Assembly: GCF_005887635.2 (NCBI RefSeq)
Contig: NZ_CP040818.1
Location: forward strand, 1,518,501 to 1,582,500
DNA from: Paroceanicella profunda
Lineage (GTDB): Bacteria; Pseudomonadota; Alphaproteobacteria; Rhodobacterales; Rhodobacteraceae
Reading direction: 5' to 3'
DNA length: 64,000 bases
Under the pieces are notes generated by a model. It saw nothing but the letters and a program-made list of their open reading frames with translations. It did not search any database and was not told the origin of the DNA. Shown piece by piece: positions 18,311 to 27,459 of the stretch. Both the position numbers and the translations under genes were made by a program. Within the stretch, counting starts at the first letter, position 1; every line of letters starts with the position of its first letter.

Positions 18311-19561
18311 TCAGTGGCGGTTCGGCTGCGCCCCGGTGCCCTCTTCGTCGAGGACATGGCCGGTGGCGAAACGGTCGAGGCGGAAGGCGCGGGCGGTCTC
18401 GTGGCTCTCGCCCGTGGCGAGCAGGTGCGCGAAGGCCCAGCCGGAGGCGGGCGTGGCCTTGAATCCGCCGTAGCACCAGCCGCCGTCGAGGAAGAGCCCG
18501 TCGACCGGCGTGCGGTCGATGATCGGCGAGCCGTCCATGGTCATGTCCGCGATCCCGCCCCAGGAGCGCAGCACCCGGGCGCGGCCGATCATCGGCATCA
18601 TCGCCATGCCGGCCTCCATCACGTGCTCGACCATCGGCAGGTTCCCGCGCGCGGCATAGGAATTGTAGAAGTCGATGTCGCCGCCGAACACCAGCCCGCC
18701 CTTGTCGGACTGGGAGATGTAGAAATGCCCCATTCCGTAGGTGATGACGCCGGGCAACACCGGCTTCAGCCCCTCGGTGACGAAGGCCTGCAGCACCTGG
18801 CTCTCGATGGGCAGGCGCAGCCCGGCCATCTGCGCCACCTGACTGGTGCGCCCGGCCACCGCCATCCCGACCTTGCCCGCGCCGATGTAGCCCCGCGTGG
18901 TCTCCACTCCGCGCACCCGGCCGTTCTCGATGCGAAAGCCGGTCACCTCGCAGTTCTGGATCAGGTCCACGCCCCGGCTGTCGGCGGCGCGGGCATAACC
19001 CCAGACCACCGCGTCATGCCGGGCGGTGCCGCCGCGCGGCTGCAGCAGCCCGCCGCGGATGGGGAAGCGCTCGTCGCGGAAGTTCAGGAAGGGGGCATGG
19101 GCGCGCACCGCCTCGCGGTCCAGCAGTTCCGCGTCCTCGCCGTGCAGGCGCATGGCGTTGCCGCGCCGGGCGTAGAAGTCGAACTGGCCGTCGGAATGGC
19201 ACAGGTTCAGCACCCCGCGCTGGGACATCATCACGTTGTAGTTGAGGTCCTGCTCCAGCCCCTCCCAGAGCTTCAGCGAATGGGCGTAGAAGGGCTCGTT
19301 CCCGGCGATGTGGTAGTTCGCGCGCACGATGGTGGTGTTGCGCCCGGAGTTGCCGGAGCCGAGATAGCCGCGCTCCAGCACCGCGACATTGGTGATGCCG
19401 TGGTTGCGCGCGAGATACCAGGCGGTGGCGAGCCCGTGCCCCCCGCCGCCGATGATGATCACGTCATACTGCGGCTTCGGCGCCGGCTCACGCCAGGCCG
19501 GCGCCCAGTTCTTCTGCCCCGACAGGGCGTTCCTGAGGATCGACAGGCCCGAATAGCGCAT
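18311..19561 (-). CDS. soxB: Sarcosine oxidase beta subunit
   Basis: FAD/FMN flavoprotein subunit (416 residues) where sarcosine is oxidised. The dinucleotide motif IIIGGGGHGLATAWYLA lies near residues 35-51; GGTARHDAVVWG holds His182, which corresponds to the family's covalent FMN attachment histidine. C-terminal GGWCYGGFKATPASGWAFAH is typical. ATG at 19561 (MRYSGLSILRNAL). First gene of soxBDAG; its ribosome site lies in a small hairpin. No glyA, purU or folD is adjacent within the window. Confidence 0.96.
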   Translation of the reverse strand: MRYSGLSILRNALSGQKNWAPAWREPAPKPQYDVIIIGGGGHGLATAWYLARNHGITNVAVLERGYLGSGNSGRNTTIVRANYHIAGNEPFYAHSLKLWEGLEQDLNYNVMMSQRGVLNLCHSDGQFDFYARRGNAMRLHGEDAELLDREAVRAHAPFLNFRDERFPIRGGLLQPRGGTARHDAVVWGYARAADSRGVDLIQNCEVTGFRIENGRVRGVETTRGYIGAGKVGMAVAGRTSQVAQMAGLRLPIESQVLQAFVTEGLKPVLPGVITYGMGHFYISQSDKGGLVFGGDIDFYNSYAARGNLPMVEHVMEAGMAMMPMIGRARVLRSWGGIADMTMDGSPIIDRTPVDGLFLDGGWCYGGFKATPASGWAFAHLLATGESHETARAFRLDRFATGHVLDEEGTGAQPNRH

Positions 19562-19936
19562 GCGTGACTTCCCCTTCGCTGGGGAAATTTGAACCACGCC
19601 CGGGGGTTTGTCGCAACCCCGCTGAGCGGGGCGCCTCTGCGGCGCAGGCGCGAAGGCGGTGGCGGCTGCGCGGCGGAGCGGGTTGCGGCAGGCAAAACCA
19701 CTGCGTGAGCGGCGGACGGCCCGCACCGGCCGCGCGGAACGGGCGCCGCCGGGAGGCTTGCCGCCGCGCCCGTCCCCCCGGGGGGTACGGTCGCCGCCGG
19801 CTTCCGGCTGGCCATCCTCGACCGGCGCGCCAGACCCGGATGCGCCGCCCCTCGTGAGCCGCGCTCGCGCCGGGGCCGTCCGCATGGCCTGCCCGAAGGC
19901 GGCACGCCGCCGGGCCGGCGGCCGAGCGACGCGGCT
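19562..19936 (-). promoter_or_regulatory. soxB leader with consecutive and alternative hairpins; rest featureless
   Basis: Reading toward soxB: CCCCG/CGGGG (19617-19631), then GGGGTT/AACCCC (19603-19620), which shares bases with the first stem so the two exclude each other, then TTCCCC/GGGGAA (19569-19586). The last stem's 3' arm, GGGGAAG, is the ribosome site 7 nt before the ATG. The arrangement could allow translational control, but no known riboswitch fold is recognised. From 19632 to 19936 I see only GC-rich DNA containing the upstream control region and the end of the kinase gene. Confidence 0.4.
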
Positions 19937-21994
19937 TCAGGCGCGGATCAGGGCCGCGATCCGCGATGCAAGCTGGTCGCGCGTGAACGGCTTCGAGATG
20001 AACTCGACCCCCTGGTCCAGGCTGCCGTGGTGGACGATCACGTTCTCCGAATAGCCCGACATGAAGAGCACCGGCATGCGCGGCGCGATGCCCTTCGCGA
20101 TGGCTGCGAGCCTGGCCCCGTTCATCGTGCCGGGCAGCACGACATCGGTCAGCAGAACGTCATAGGTGTTGCGCGCCATCAGCCTGGCGGCGTCATCCCC
20201 CGTGGTGACGGCGTCCACGAGATAGCCGAGCTTGGTCAGGCTGCGTTCGACATATTTCAGCACACCGGGGTCATCTTCCGTCACCAGGATGCGCCCCTTG
20301 CGCGGCGTGTCGCTTTCCGCCCTGTCGGGGCGCCGCGGCGCCGGGACAGGGTTTCCGGAGAGGTCACGCGGGAAGTACATCTTGACCGTGGTGCCGAGGC
20401 CCGGTTCCGAATAGATCTTCAGATGGCCTTCGGACTGTTTGACGAAGCCGAACACCATGCTGAGGCCGAGCCCGCTGCCCTCTCCCACGGCCTTGGTGGT
20501 GAAGAAGGGGGTGCAGGCCTCCTGCGCGACCTCGGGCACCATGCCGGTGCCGTTGTCGCTCACCGCGACCATCACGTATTGCCCCGGCCGCACCTCCTCG
20601 TGCTGCGCGGCGTAATCGGCGTCGAGCCTGACATTGGCGGTCTCGACCGTCAGCTTGCCACCCTCCGGCATGGCGTCGCGGGCGTTGGCCACCAGGTTCA
20701 GCACGGCGTTCTCGAACTGGCTCTTGTCCAGCCGCCCGGGCCAGAGCCCGCCGCCGCTGACCAGTTCGAGGTCGATGTCCTCGCGGATGGTCCGCCGCAG
20801 CAGGGGGTCGATCTCGCGCAGCAGGGCGTTGATGTCGGTGGTTTCCGGCTTCAGCGGCTGCTTGCGGGCGAAGGCCAGCAGGCGCGAGGTGAGCGTCGCG
20901 CCACGTATCGCCGCATCCTGGATCTCCTCCGCCAGTTCCAGCCTCGGGCCGGTGATCTCCTCCAGCAGGATCTCCGCATTCCCCAGGACCACCGCGAGGA
21001 TGTTGTTGAAATCATGCGCGATCCCGCCCGTAAGCTGCCCGACGGCCTGCAGCTTCTGCGCATGGATCAACCGCGCCTCCGTTTCGGCGCGCGCGATCAG
21101 GTTGCCGAGCACTTCGGCCACGATGTCACCCTCGGCCTGGGTGACCCCGCCCGGCGCGGCCTCGGCGTTCGGCACGCAGATCAGCACGCCCCTGATCGCG
21201 CCGGAGACCGACACGGGAATGGCCAGCGTGCCCGCGGGGTCCAGCGCGCCGCCGCTCGCATGCGTGAGCGAAGTCCACAGCAGGTCCCGGGCCAGCTTCG
21301 GGTCCCTGGCCCAGGTGCGGGTGAAATCCGCGTGGGACAGGTTCAGCGTCTGCTTCGGCGCGAGGATGCCGCCGAACCGGCCGGTGGCCGCCCCCACGTG
21401 AAGCCGGCCGAGCTCGTCCAGGACGAGCAGCGCGCCATGCGTCTCGAGATCGCGCGCGATCAGCGTGACGGCCTCCTGCAGATAGGTGTCCGTCGACACG
21501 TCGATGGAGGCGATGTTGCGGATGGCCCCCAGCGCGCGCCGCAGGGCATGTATGTTCGAGGAGAGCCGCTTTTCCGCCAGAACGCGGCGCCCGACTTCCG
21601 TTCGCAGCGCCAGGATCCTCTCGGAGATGAGCCGGAAGCGGTGCGACAGTTCCGCTTCGCGTTCGAGCAGCAGGAGCACCCTGGAGGTATCGTCCGATGC
21701 CGTCATGCGCCGGCCCTTGACGGTCACCACCTCTCTGCCGGGCAGGAGCAGAACCTGCGAGATGATCGGGTCCGTCACCGACCTCGCCAGCCTGAGGAAG
21801 TCGTCGAACTGGGCCTCGTCGTTCGCGAACACCTGCGACACCGGCACGCTGTCGCCCAGCAGAACGGGCCCGATCAGCTCGATCGCGCGCGGGCTGGAGA
21901 ACCGCACCGTCCGCGTGGGCGGGTCGATCACGAGAATGGCGTCATCCGTGAGGTCGAGGATCGCGCTCAGCATGGCGGAGACGGTTTCCGGCAC
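19937..21994 (-). CDS. Hybrid sensor histidine kinase/response regulator (PAS-GAF-HisKA-HATPase-REC)
   Basis: 685-residue soluble-looking signalling protein with no clear membrane segment. A short PAS-like sensor (AILVIDPPTRTVRFSSPRAI, residues about 10-110) and a coiled-coil linker (about 110-160) lead to a GAF-like domain (about 165-300). HisKA has phospho-acceptor His327 in GGIAHDFNN. HATPase_c has the N box NLVANARDAM near 433, SDNGTGM and GSGLGLSMV near 507. The C-terminal receiver has acidic pair ED near 573, phospho-acceptor Asp617 (LLTDVVLPG) and Lys in SKPF. The DFNN-type H-box places it in the group with self-contained receivers. It starts 12 bp after the upstream output-domain gene; partner regulator unknown. 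Confidence 0.92.
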   Translation of the reverse strand: MPETVSAMLSAILDLTDDAILVIDPPTRTVRFSSPRAIELIGPVLLGDSVPVSQVFANDEAQFDDFLRLARSVTDPIISQVLLLPGREVVTVKGRRMTASDDTSRVLLLLEREAELSHRFRLISERILALRTEVGRRVLAEKRLSSNIHALRRALGAIRNIASIDVSTDTYLQEAVTLIARDLETHGALLVLDELGRLHVGAATGRFGGILAPKQTLNLSHADFTRTWARDPKLARDLLWTSLTHASGGALDPAGTLAIPVSVSGAIRGVLICVPNAEAAPGGVTQAEGDIVAEVLGNLIARAETEARLIHAQKLQAVGQLTGGIAHDFNNILAVVLGNAEILLEEITGPRLELAEEIQDAAIRGATLTSRLLAFARKQPLKPETTDINALLREIDPLLRRTIREDIDLELVSGGGLWPGRLDKSQFENAVLNLVANARDAMPEGGKLTVETANVRLDADYAAQHEEVRPGQYVMVAVSDNGTGMVPEVAQEACTPFFTTKAVGEGSGLGLSMVFGFVKQSEGHLKIYSEPGLGTTVKMYFPRDLSGNPVPAPRRPDRAESDTPRKGRILVTEDDPGVLKYVERSLTKLGYLVDAVTTGDDAARLMARNTYDVLLTDVVLPGTMNGARLAAIAKGIAPRMPVLFMSGYSENVIVHHGSLDQGVEFISKPFTRDQLASRIAALIRA

Positions 21995-22006
21995 GAACCG
22001 CGCTCC

Positions 22007-22537
22007 CTACTGATCGCTTGCGAAGAATTCGCTGTCCCGGGGATGGGCGGGCCGGGCGAGGCCGGCAAGGCGGATGGTCACCCGGCAGCGCGGGTCGCCG
22101 CGCGCGATGGCCTCCCGGATCCCCACGCTCGCGTAGCCGAGGTTCTCGGCCACGATGTGCCCGAAGACATTCGCCGTCATGCGGCACAGCGAGGTGCGCC
22201 CGATCACCTTGTCGCCGAACGGGCAGGCAGTGTTGACCAGCACGATCTCATCGCGGTTCATGCTCTCGATGGAGAACCCGCCGTCGATGCGCGCCTTGAG
22301 GTCCACCAGCGTGAAGGCCACCTGCCGCAGGTCGAGCCGCTCCTCCTCGAAGGCGCCGCGATACTCCTCGTTGAGCACCTGCCCCACGGAGAGCCCGACA
22401 TGGTTGATATAGGCTTCGGCCTCGCGCTCCCCCACCGTGCTTTCCAGGATGCCGACCAGTTCGCGCAGGACCGATCTCAGGAACGGGTCCTTGTGGTGGT
22501 CCGGAACGTGCTTCGGCCGGGGGAGATCTTCGCCCAT
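22007..22537 (-). CDS. Methanogen output domain 1 (MetOD1)-like protein
   Basis: 176 residues, probably a cytosolic small-ligand or metal sensor of the V4R/MetOD1-like class. Conserved-looking features: LVDLKARIDGGFSIES, Cys105 in NTACPFGDKV, Cys118 in TSLCRMTANVFG, and Cys151 in GDPRCRVTIRL near the end; such cysteines can bind metal or sense redox state. The ATG at 22537 (MGEDLPRPKH) begins the recognisable domain. It is 12 bp upstream of the hybrid kinase, a common pairing of this domain with DFNN-type kinases, so it probably delivers the input. The family call is from memory of its pattern and is moderately sure. Confidence 0.7.
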   Translation of the reverse strand: MGEDLPRPKHVPDHHKDPFLRSVLRELVGILESTVGEREAEAYINHVGLSVGQVLNEEYRGAFEEERLDLRQVAFTLVDLKARIDGGFSIESMNRDEIVLVNTACPFGDKVIGRTSLCRMTANVFGHIVAENLGYASVGIREAIARGDPRCRVTIRLAGLARPAHPRDSEFFASDQ

Positions 22538-23028
22538 CTGTCTTCTCTCTTTCGAGGCGCGTTTCCCAGACGTAGCATGCCGGGCCAGCAGCCTCCAAGC
22601 AGAATGCCGCCGCTGGCGCGGCCAGGCACGGCACGCGGCAAGGATGCGCCGCGGCCCGCCGGGGCCCGCCGGGCGTGGGCGCGGGCCTCTGACGCCCTGT
22701 GGAGGCGCGGTTCGGGATGCTGGCGCCCGGTTCGGGCGCATGTTTTCCTCACGCGGCCGGAGGGGGGGCAGGGGCGCCCTTGCGTGGGATTTGCGGGAGC
22801 CGTTCCCGGGCGCGGGGAAGGGGCGGGACGCAGGCCGGCCCCCCGGGCCGCGCATCGGGGCCGGTTACGGCGGATCACGCCCGCCACCCTGCCCGCCGGC
22901 GGCCAGCCTGCCGGGGCCGCGTGCGGGCTGTGCGGCCGCCCCGCAGCCCGCGCCTTGCGGTGAAGATCGCCCGGCGGTGCTGCGCCTTCAGGGCGCCGTG
23001 CCGGCGGTGGCAGGGCGCGCGCCGCGAG
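22538..23028. other. Intergenic stretch, no gene recognised
   Basis: About 490 bp of GC-rich DNA between argC and the signalling operon. It must carry the promoter for the MetOD1-kinase operon. I find no convincing promoter, terminator with T-run, or small gene. Confidence 0.5.
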
Positions 23029-24006
23029 TCAGGGCCAGAGGGGTGCGCCGTCCAGCCCCGCGGTTTCCGGCAGGCCTGACATCAGGTTCGCATTCTGCAC
23101 CGCCTGGCCCGCCGCGCCCTTGCCAAGATTGTCGACCACGCCCATCGCGATCACGAGGTTGCGCTCCGGGTCGGCCGCATAGCTGACGAAGGAGAGGTTC
23201 GAGCCCGTGGCCCATTTGGTCTGCGGCGGCCTGTCGGTCACGCGGACGAAGGCCCGGTCGGCGTAGAAGCTGCGGGCCGCGTCCAGGCATTCCTGCGTGG
23301 TGGCGCGGCCGCGGCAGTAGAGGGTGACGAGCACGCCGCGCGTCATCGGCACCAGGTGGGGCGTGAACACCAGCCCCGCCGCGCTGCCCGCGCTCAGCCC
23401 CTCGATCGTCCGGGCCATCTCGGGCATGTGGACGTGCTTCAGCAGGCCGTAGGGCTGCAGGTTCTCGTTGGTGTCCGCGTAGCCGAACCGGGCGTCCGCA
23501 CCGCCCCGGCCGGCGCCGGAAATGCCGGTCTTCGCGTCGATCACGATGTTGCCGGGCTCGATCAGCCGGTTCACCAGCAGCGGCGCCAGCGTGTTCAGTG
23601 TCGCCACGGGAAAGCAGCCGGGGTTGGCCACCCGGCTCCGGCCCGCGATGCGCGCGGGCCAGACATCCGCCAGGCCGTATACCCACCCGTCCGCGTAGCG
23701 GTGGTCTCCGCCGATGTCGACGATCTTCACCTCGTCTGGCACACGCGCCAGCGCCTCGGCGGAGGTGCCGGTGGGCAGCGAGGCGAACAGCAGGTCGAGC
23801 TGCGGCAGGGCCGCGGGGTCCCATTTCTCGATCACCAGCCCGGCCAGCTTCTGCGGAACGCCGGGAAAGCGGTCCACCAGCCGGCTGCCGGCGCTGCCTT
23901 CGCCCGCGGCGTAGACCAGCTCGAACGCCGGGTGGCCCGCGATCAGGCGCATCGCCTCGCCGCCGCCGAAACCGCTGATCCCGACAATGCCGACGCGAAT
24001 GCTCAT
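23029..24006 (-). CDS. argC: N-acetyl-gamma-glutamyl-phosphate reductase
   Basis: NADPH-dependent third step of arginine biosynthesis (EC 1.2.1.38): reduces N-acetylglutamyl-phosphate to the semialdehyde. 325 residues. GISGFGGGEAMRL is the nucleotide loop near residues 9-21; catalytic Cys is in NPGCFPVATLN; His in FTPHLVPMTRG. Length and GFGGGE pattern fit the shorter or intermediate ArgC class. ATG at 24006 with AGGAC upstream. It stands alone, not beside other arg genes; a LysW-type or second ArgC role cannot be excluded. Confidence 0.9.
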   Translation of the reverse strand: MSIRVGIVGISGFGGGEAMRLIAGHPAFELVYAAGEGSAGSRLVDRFPGVPQKLAGLVIEKWDPAALPQLDLLFASLPTGTSAEALARVPDEVKIVDIGGDHRYADGWVYGLADVWPARIAGRSRVANPGCFPVATLNTLAPLLVNRLIEPGNIVIDAKTGISGAGRGGADARFGYADTNENLQPYGLLKHVHMPEMARTIEGLSAGSAAGLVFTPHLVPMTRGVLVTLYCRGRATTQECLDAARSFYADRAFVRVTDRPPQTKWATGSNLSFVSYAADPERNLVIAMGVVDNLGKGAAGQAVQNANLMSGLPETAGLDGAPLWP

Positions 24007-24348
24007 GGTGGTGTCCTGTGGTTGCTATGGGCGCGGATGGTCGGTGACCCCGCGGCCGCGGGGCCGGGGGACGGGCGCACCGCCCGCACGAAGCGCATCC
24101 CGCAAGTCGTCCGGCAAGTCAAGCGATCGGGACGCGGCGGCGGCACGGCGCATCGATGGAGGCGCCGATCCGGGCCCGCGCGGCGCGGCCCCGCCCGGCC
24201 CTTGCCACGGAGCATCATCAGGTCAGGCCCGGCAGGGCGGACGCGCCCCTCGCCGCGCCGGGCCGGCCGGCGCGGCGAGGGGGCAGGGAAGTGGGCCCCG
24301 GCGGGCGGGGGCCCGGAGGCGGGCCGCCGCCGCTCTCGTCACCCGGGC
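24007..24348. other. Intergenic stretch with a strong hairpin
   Basis: About 340 bp between the RND permease stop and argC start. Apart from the 16-bp stem at 24246-24282 I see no feature; it must also contain the argC promoter. Confidence 0.5.
24246..24282 (-). terminator. Perfect 16-bp stem-loop downstream of the RND operon
   Basis: Inverted repeat 24246-24261 with 24267-24282 around a 5-nt loop, 67 bp past the permease stop. There is no T-run on either strand, so it is either an L-shaped (U-less) terminator or a 3' stabilising stem. Confidence 0.5.
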
Positions 24349-27300
24349 CTACTGGGCGGCGATCCTCGAGGGCAGGTCCGGGGCCTCCGCGCTGCCGGCA
24401 TGGGCCATGTCCGCCGTCGGCCTGATGCGGAACCAGGTGGCGTAGAGGGCGGGCAGGAACAGCAGGATCAGCACCGTTCCGGCCGCCGTGCCGCCGATCA
24501 GCGTGTAGGCCATCGACCCCCAGAACACCGAATGCGTGAGCGGGATGAAGGCCAGAATGGCGGCCAGCGCGGTGAGGATCACCGGCCGCGTGCGCTGCAC
24601 CGTGGCCTCGATGACGGCGTGATAGTCGCTGAGGCCGGCGGCGCGGTTCTCCTTGATCTGCTCGGTCAGGATCAGCGTGTTGCGCATCAGGATGCCGGCC
24701 AGCCCGATCAGGCCCAGGATGGCGTTGAAGCCGAAGGGCTGGTTGAAGGCCAGCAATACCGGCACCACGCCGACAAGGCCCAGCGGCGCCGTCAGCACCA
24801 CCATCGTCATCGTCGAGAAGGACCGCACCTGCAGCATGAGCACGATCAGCGTTACCGCGATCATCAGCGGGAAGACCTTCCCGAGCGCGGTGTTGGCCTT
24901 GGCGGCCTCCTCGATGGAGCCGCCCATCTCGATCCGGTAGCCGGCCGGAAGCGAGGCGATCAGCGGCTGGAGCGCCTGCATGATCTCCTGCGAGACCTCC
25001 GGAGGCTGGGTTGCCTCGTCGATGTCCGAGCGGATGGTGATGAGGGGCGTGCGGTCCCGGCGCTTCAGGATCGGCTCCTCCAGCCGGATCGCGGCATGGC
25101 CGATCTGGTCGAGGGGAATGGCCCGGCCATCGCGGCTGATCAGCGAGAAATCCGCCAGATGTTCCGGGTCCAGCCGCTGGGCGCCGGCGCTGCGCGCGAC
25201 GACGGGGACATTGCGGATGTCCTCGCGCACCCGGGTGACGGGCACGCCGGTGAGCAGGAACTGGAGCTGCTGGCCCACCTCGGCCGGGGACAGGCCGATG
25301 AGGTTCAGCCGGTCCTGGTCCGGGACGAAGCGCAGCACGGGGGTGCGGTCGCCCCAGTCACGGTTGGCCTGGCGCACGTCCGGAACGCCGCGCATGATCT
25401 CCAGCGCCTGCTCGGATATGGCGTAGAGCTGCGCCGGGTCCGGCCCCAGGATGCGGAATTCCACCGGGAAGGGCGTGTAGGGGCCGAACACGAGATGGGT
25501 GACGCGGACAGTCGCCTCCGGCGCCAGCCCGGCGGCCACCGCCGCGCGCAGCCGGTGGTTCAGCGCCTCGCGCGCCTGCGCATCCGGGGTCAGCACCACG
25601 ATCTTGGCGAAGGCGGGGTCCGGCAGTTCCGGCGCCATGGCGAAGAAGAAGCGCGGCGCGCCCTGGCCGATGTAGCTGGTGAAGGTGCTTGCCTCGGGCT
25701 GGCCCTCCAGCCAGGTCTCGATCTTCTCCACGGTGGCGGTCGTCGTCCCGATGCTGGTGCCTTCGGGCAGGCGCACTTCCACCAGCACCTCCGGGCGGTC
25801 CGAGGTGGGGAAGAACTGCTGCTTCACGCCGCCCATGCCGAGAACGGCCAGCACGAAGACGATGCCCACCACGGCGCAGGTCGCGAACTTGTGGCGCACC
25901 GCGAAGACGATCAGCCGCCGCAGGCGCTGGTAGTTCGGTGTGCCGTAGATCGCCGCGTGGCCGCCCTCCACCGGCTTGATGTCCGGCAGCATCTTCACGC
26001 CGAGATAGGGCGTGAACACCACCGCGACGATCCAGGACACGATGAGCGCGAAGCCCACGATCCAGAAGATGTTCCCGGCATATTCCCCGGCCGTGGACCG
26101 CGCGAAGCCCACCGGAAGGAAGCCCGCGATGGTGACCAGCGTGCCGGAGAGCATGGGCGCGGCCGTGTGGCTCCACGCATAGGCCGCGGCCCTGATGCGG
26201 TCCATGCCCTCTTCCATCTTCACCACCATCACCTCGATGGCGATGATCGCGTCATCCACCAGCAGCCCCAGCGCCAGGATGAGCGCGCCGAGGGTGATCC
26301 GGTCGAAGAACCGGCCGGTTTCCAGCATCACGAGGAACACCACGGCCAGTGTCAGCGGCACCGCCGCCGCCACCACGATGCCGACGCGCCAGCCCATGCT
26401 GATCAGGCTGATCAGCAGCACCACGCTCAGCGCCATGGCGAATTTCAGCATGAACTCGTTGACCGCGGAGCGGATGTTGACGGCCTGGTCGCTCACCTTT
26501 TCCAGTGTCATGCCGAGGGGCAGCGTCTGCGCCAGGGCGGCGGTCCGGGCCGCCAGCGCGTCGCCCAGCGAGAGGCCGTTCCAGCCGTCCTGCATGACCG
26601 CGGAGAGCAGGATTGTGGGCTCCCCGTGATGGCGGATGAGGTAGGTCGGGGGGTCTTCGTAGCCACGGCGGATATCGGCGATGTCGGAGAGTTTCAGCAT
26701 CCGTCCCGCGGCCGCGATCGGCGTGTCGGCGATGGCCTGCACGCTGTCATAGGCCCCGTCGACGCGGATGAACACCTGCGGGCCGTCCGTGTCGATCGAG
26801 CCCGCGGGGGTGACGGTGTTCTGCCGCTGCAGGGCGGCCATGACGTCCTGCGCGGACACGCCCAGCGTCGTCAGCCTGGCGTGGGAGAACTCCACGTAGA
26901 TCTGCTCCGGGCGCTCGCCGACGATGTTGATCTTCTTCACGCCGGGCACGTGCAGCAGGTCCTGGCGGAGGACCTCGGCCTGCCGCGCGAGGTCGCGCAT
27001 CGGCATGCCCTTCGCCTTCAGCGCGTAGAGCGCGAAGCTCACGTCCGAATACTCGTCGTTGACGAAGGGGCCGAACACGCCGGCGGGCAGGTTCGGGGCC
27101 TCGTCGCCGAGCTTCTTGCGGGCCTGGTAAAACTCCTCCTGCACCGCGGAGGGCGGCGTGCCGTCCTTCAGCGTGAGGGTCATGTAGGCGTAGCCGGGGC
27201 GGGTGGTGGTCTCCACCCGGTCATACCAGGTCAGCTCCTGCAGCCGCTTCTCCAGCGGTTCGGCGACGAGATCCTGCATCTCGCGCGCCGTGGCACCCGG

Positions 27301-27459
27301 CCAGGCGGTGGTGACCGTGAGGGTCTTGATGGTGAAATTTGGGTCCTCGCCCCGGCCGAGCATGAAGAAGGCATAGACGCCCGCAGCAGCCAGCAGCAGG
27401 ATGAAGAACAGGGTGACGGCGCGTTCGCGCACGGCGAGCGCGGAGAGGTTGAAGCTCAT
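24349..27459 (-). CDS. RND efflux pump permease subunit (second pump)
   Basis: Complete inner-membrane proton/substrate antiporter, 1,036 residues. TM1 near 14-34 (TLFFILLLAAAGVYAFFML), duplicated porter domains, and TM4 motif GLLVDDAIIAIEVMVVK near 405 with the paired proton-relay aspartates. The second half repeats with TM7 near 530 and TM8-12 after 860. Its ATGA start overlaps the adaptor stop by 4 bp. Regulation is likely by the divergently encoded TetR protein. No outer-membrane factor gene is adjacent. Sequence style (FFMLGRGEDPNFTIKT) resembles the generic HAE1/MexB-like group rather than metal pumps. Confidence 0.94.
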   Translation of the reverse strand: MSFNLSALAVRERAVTLFFILLLAAAGVYAFFMLGRGEDPNFTIKTLTVTTAWPGATAREMQDLVAEPLEKRLQELTWYDRVETTTRPGYAYMTLTLKDGTPPSAVQEEFYQARKKLGDEAPNLPAGVFGPFVNDEYSDVSFALYALKAKGMPMRDLARQAEVLRQDLLHVPGVKKINIVGERPEQIYVEFSHARLTTLGVSAQDVMAALQRQNTVTPAGSIDTDGPQVFIRVDGAYDSVQAIADTPIAAAGRMLKLSDIADIRRGYEDPPTYLIRHHGEPTILLSAVMQDGWNGLSLGDALAARTAALAQTLPLGMTLEKVSDQAVNIRSAVNEFMLKFAMALSVVLLISLISMGWRVGIVVAAAVPLTLAVVFLVMLETGRFFDRITLGALILALGLLVDDAIIAIEVMVVKMEEGMDRIRAAAYAWSHTAAPMLSGTLVTIAGFLPVGFARSTAGEYAGNIFWIVGFALIVSWIVAVVFTPYLGVKMLPDIKPVEGGHAAIYGTPNYQRLRRLIVFAVRHKFATCAVVGIVFVLAVLGMGGVKQQFFPTSDRPEVLVEVRLPEGTSIGTTTATVEKIETWLEGQPEASTFTSYIGQGAPRFFFAMAPELPDPAFAKIVVLTPDAQAREALNHRLRAAVAAGLAPEATVRVTHLVFGPYTPFPVEFRILGPDPAQLYAISEQALEIMRGVPDVRQANRDWGDRTPVLRFVPDQDRLNLIGLSPAEVGQQLQFLLTGVPVTRVREDIRNVPVVARSAGAQRLDPEHLADFSLISRDGRAIPLDQIGHAAIRLEEPILKRRDRTPLITIRSDIDEATQPPEVSQEIMQALQPLIASLPAGYRIEMGGSIEEAAKANTALGKVFPLMIAVTLIVLMLQVRSFSTMTMVVLTAPLGLVGVVPVLLAFNQPFGFNAILGLIGLAGILMRNTLILTEQIKENRAAGLSDYHAVIEATVQRTRPVILTALAAILAFIPLTHSVFWGSMAYTLIGGTAAGTVLILLFLPALYATWFRIRPTADMAHAGSAEAPDLPSRIAAQ

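Noticed and set aside
19562-19885. N-terminal extension of SoxB from 19885
   Set aside because: The added 108 residues are low-complexity Arg/Ala/Pro and precede a normal SoxB N-terminus at 19561.
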